From: Acinetobacter sp. ANC 4862
GTDB lineage: Bacteria; Pseudomonadota; Gammaproteobacteria; Pseudomonadales; Moraxellaceae
NCBI RefSeq assembly: GCF_004336635.1
Contig: NZ_SJXH01000016.1
Coordinates: 1 to 64,000 of the forward strand
DNA length: 64,000 bases
Direction: 5' to 3'
Shown here: positions 63,835 through 64,000 of the stretch, one piece after another
Layout: each line of letters opens with the position of its first letter
How positions within the stretch are numbered: the first letter of the stretch is position 1
Program-made: the position numbers and the translations under genes
The notes under the pieces: generated by a model
Seen by the model: only the letters and a program-made list of their open reading frames with translations
Database searches by the model: none
Told to the model about the DNA's origin: nothing

Positions 63835-64000
63835 TTAATAACGAATACAGTTACGTCCGCTATTTTTAGCTTGATAAAGTTTATTATCTGCCATTTTAAA
63901 AATTTCAGTCACATCGTCTGAGTTTTTAGGCCAAAATGCCATTCCAACAGATATCGTAACTGGTCCGATAGAGTTGATGTTGCTTGATTCGATAGTCTTT
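63835..64000 (-). CDS. Diguanylate cyclase, C-terminal end (partial)
   Basis: The minus-strand reading ends GPVTISVGMAFWPKNSDDVT, then EIFKMADNKLYQAKNSGRNC-IRY, the last part of a GGDEF domain (TISVG, ADxxLYxAKxxGRN). The catalytic motif lies outside the window. It converges with the LOV-EAL gene, stop codons 18 bp apart, so c-di-GMP making and breaking genes are neighbours. Confidence 0.85.
   Translation of the reverse strand, partial: KTIESSNINSIGPVTISVGMAFWPKNSDDVTEIFKMADNKLYQAKNSGRNCIRY

Noticed and set aside
1..64000. CRISPR arrays, tRNA or rRNA genes, prophage structural genes
   Set aside because: None recognised on reading both strands; no regular spaced repeats or tRNA/rRNA signatures were seen.

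Overview
The window looks like an Acinetobacter chromosome segment (gamma-proteobacterium, AT-rich). The call rests on remembered family resemblance, not a database search: a MesX/MesD methionine synthase pair, Kup, AcnA, IS6-type ends of the IS1006/IS1008 kind, solitary TnpB elements and Xer 'pdif'-like sites of the kind carried by Acinetobacter plasmids. No rRNA, tRNA, CRISPR array or prophage was seen.

Layout. 1-3.05 kb is a scrapyard: an IS5-family end, a decayed MarR gene, a dispersed repeat, one periplasmic protein gene, and a plasmid-like patch (pdif-like site fused to a relE fragment, a small RHH-type protein plus a 37-aa lysine-rich protein, a 56-bp IS6-type ghost, a TauE fragment). 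3.05-5.7 kb is mesX-mesD-flavin reductase (folate-independent methionine synthesis). 6.2-7.7 kb is a broken TnpB element. 8.2-11 kb holds two frameshifted genes (M20 hydrolase, MFS transporter), then kup. 13.7-22.4 kb is an accessory island: trpBA with a divergent LysR regulator, mipA, a ribA-type GTP cyclohydrolase II, and wreckage of ISNCY, IS5, IS200 and IS3 elements. 22.6-27.3 kb carries csp, nudC, an Fe-S photolyase with two small companion genes, and a ydhR-like gene. 28-29 kb is a cation diffusion facilitator beside recombinase debris. 29.8-33.9 kb is a four-gene biosynthetic-looking operon (thermostable-hemolysin-family protein, AMP-dependent ligase, TauD-type oxygenase, SDR). A potassium channel follows, then a YhiI/RbbA/YhhJ-type ABC exporter with its own outer-membrane factor (35.3-41.8 kb). 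An intact TnpB element (42.5-44 kb) and acnA come next, then IS debris, a MarR gene and a GGA-rich small-RNA candidate.

The most interesting part is 48.9-59.3 kb. Genes for an NTF2-like lipoprotein, a chalcone-isomerase-like protein and an OmpR-type response regulator run rightward. They meet head-on a leftward operon: desaturase, FAD oxidoreductase, DUF1365, CFA-type methyltransferase, DUF1295, second CFA-type methyltransferase, and finally the histidine kinase. A lipocalin gene and a 43-aa zinc-knuckle protein gene flank it. Four promoter regions around the cluster each carry a direct repeat of TTCAC with 11-bp periodicity (TTCAC-N6-TTCAC, three perfect, one with one mismatch), the same form as the CreB/BlrA 'cre-tag'. 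I infer an autoregulated membrane-lipid modification regulon whose two-component system is split between the ends of two converging operons.

The right end (59.4-64 kb) holds a repeat copy, an IS982 ghost, two perfect CRP-type palindromes, a GAF-PAS-LOV-GGDEF-EAL photoreceptor gene and the 3' end of a diguanylate cyclase gene. Light or photo-oxidative stress is a possible theme (photolyase, LOV protein, lipid modification), but this is inference.
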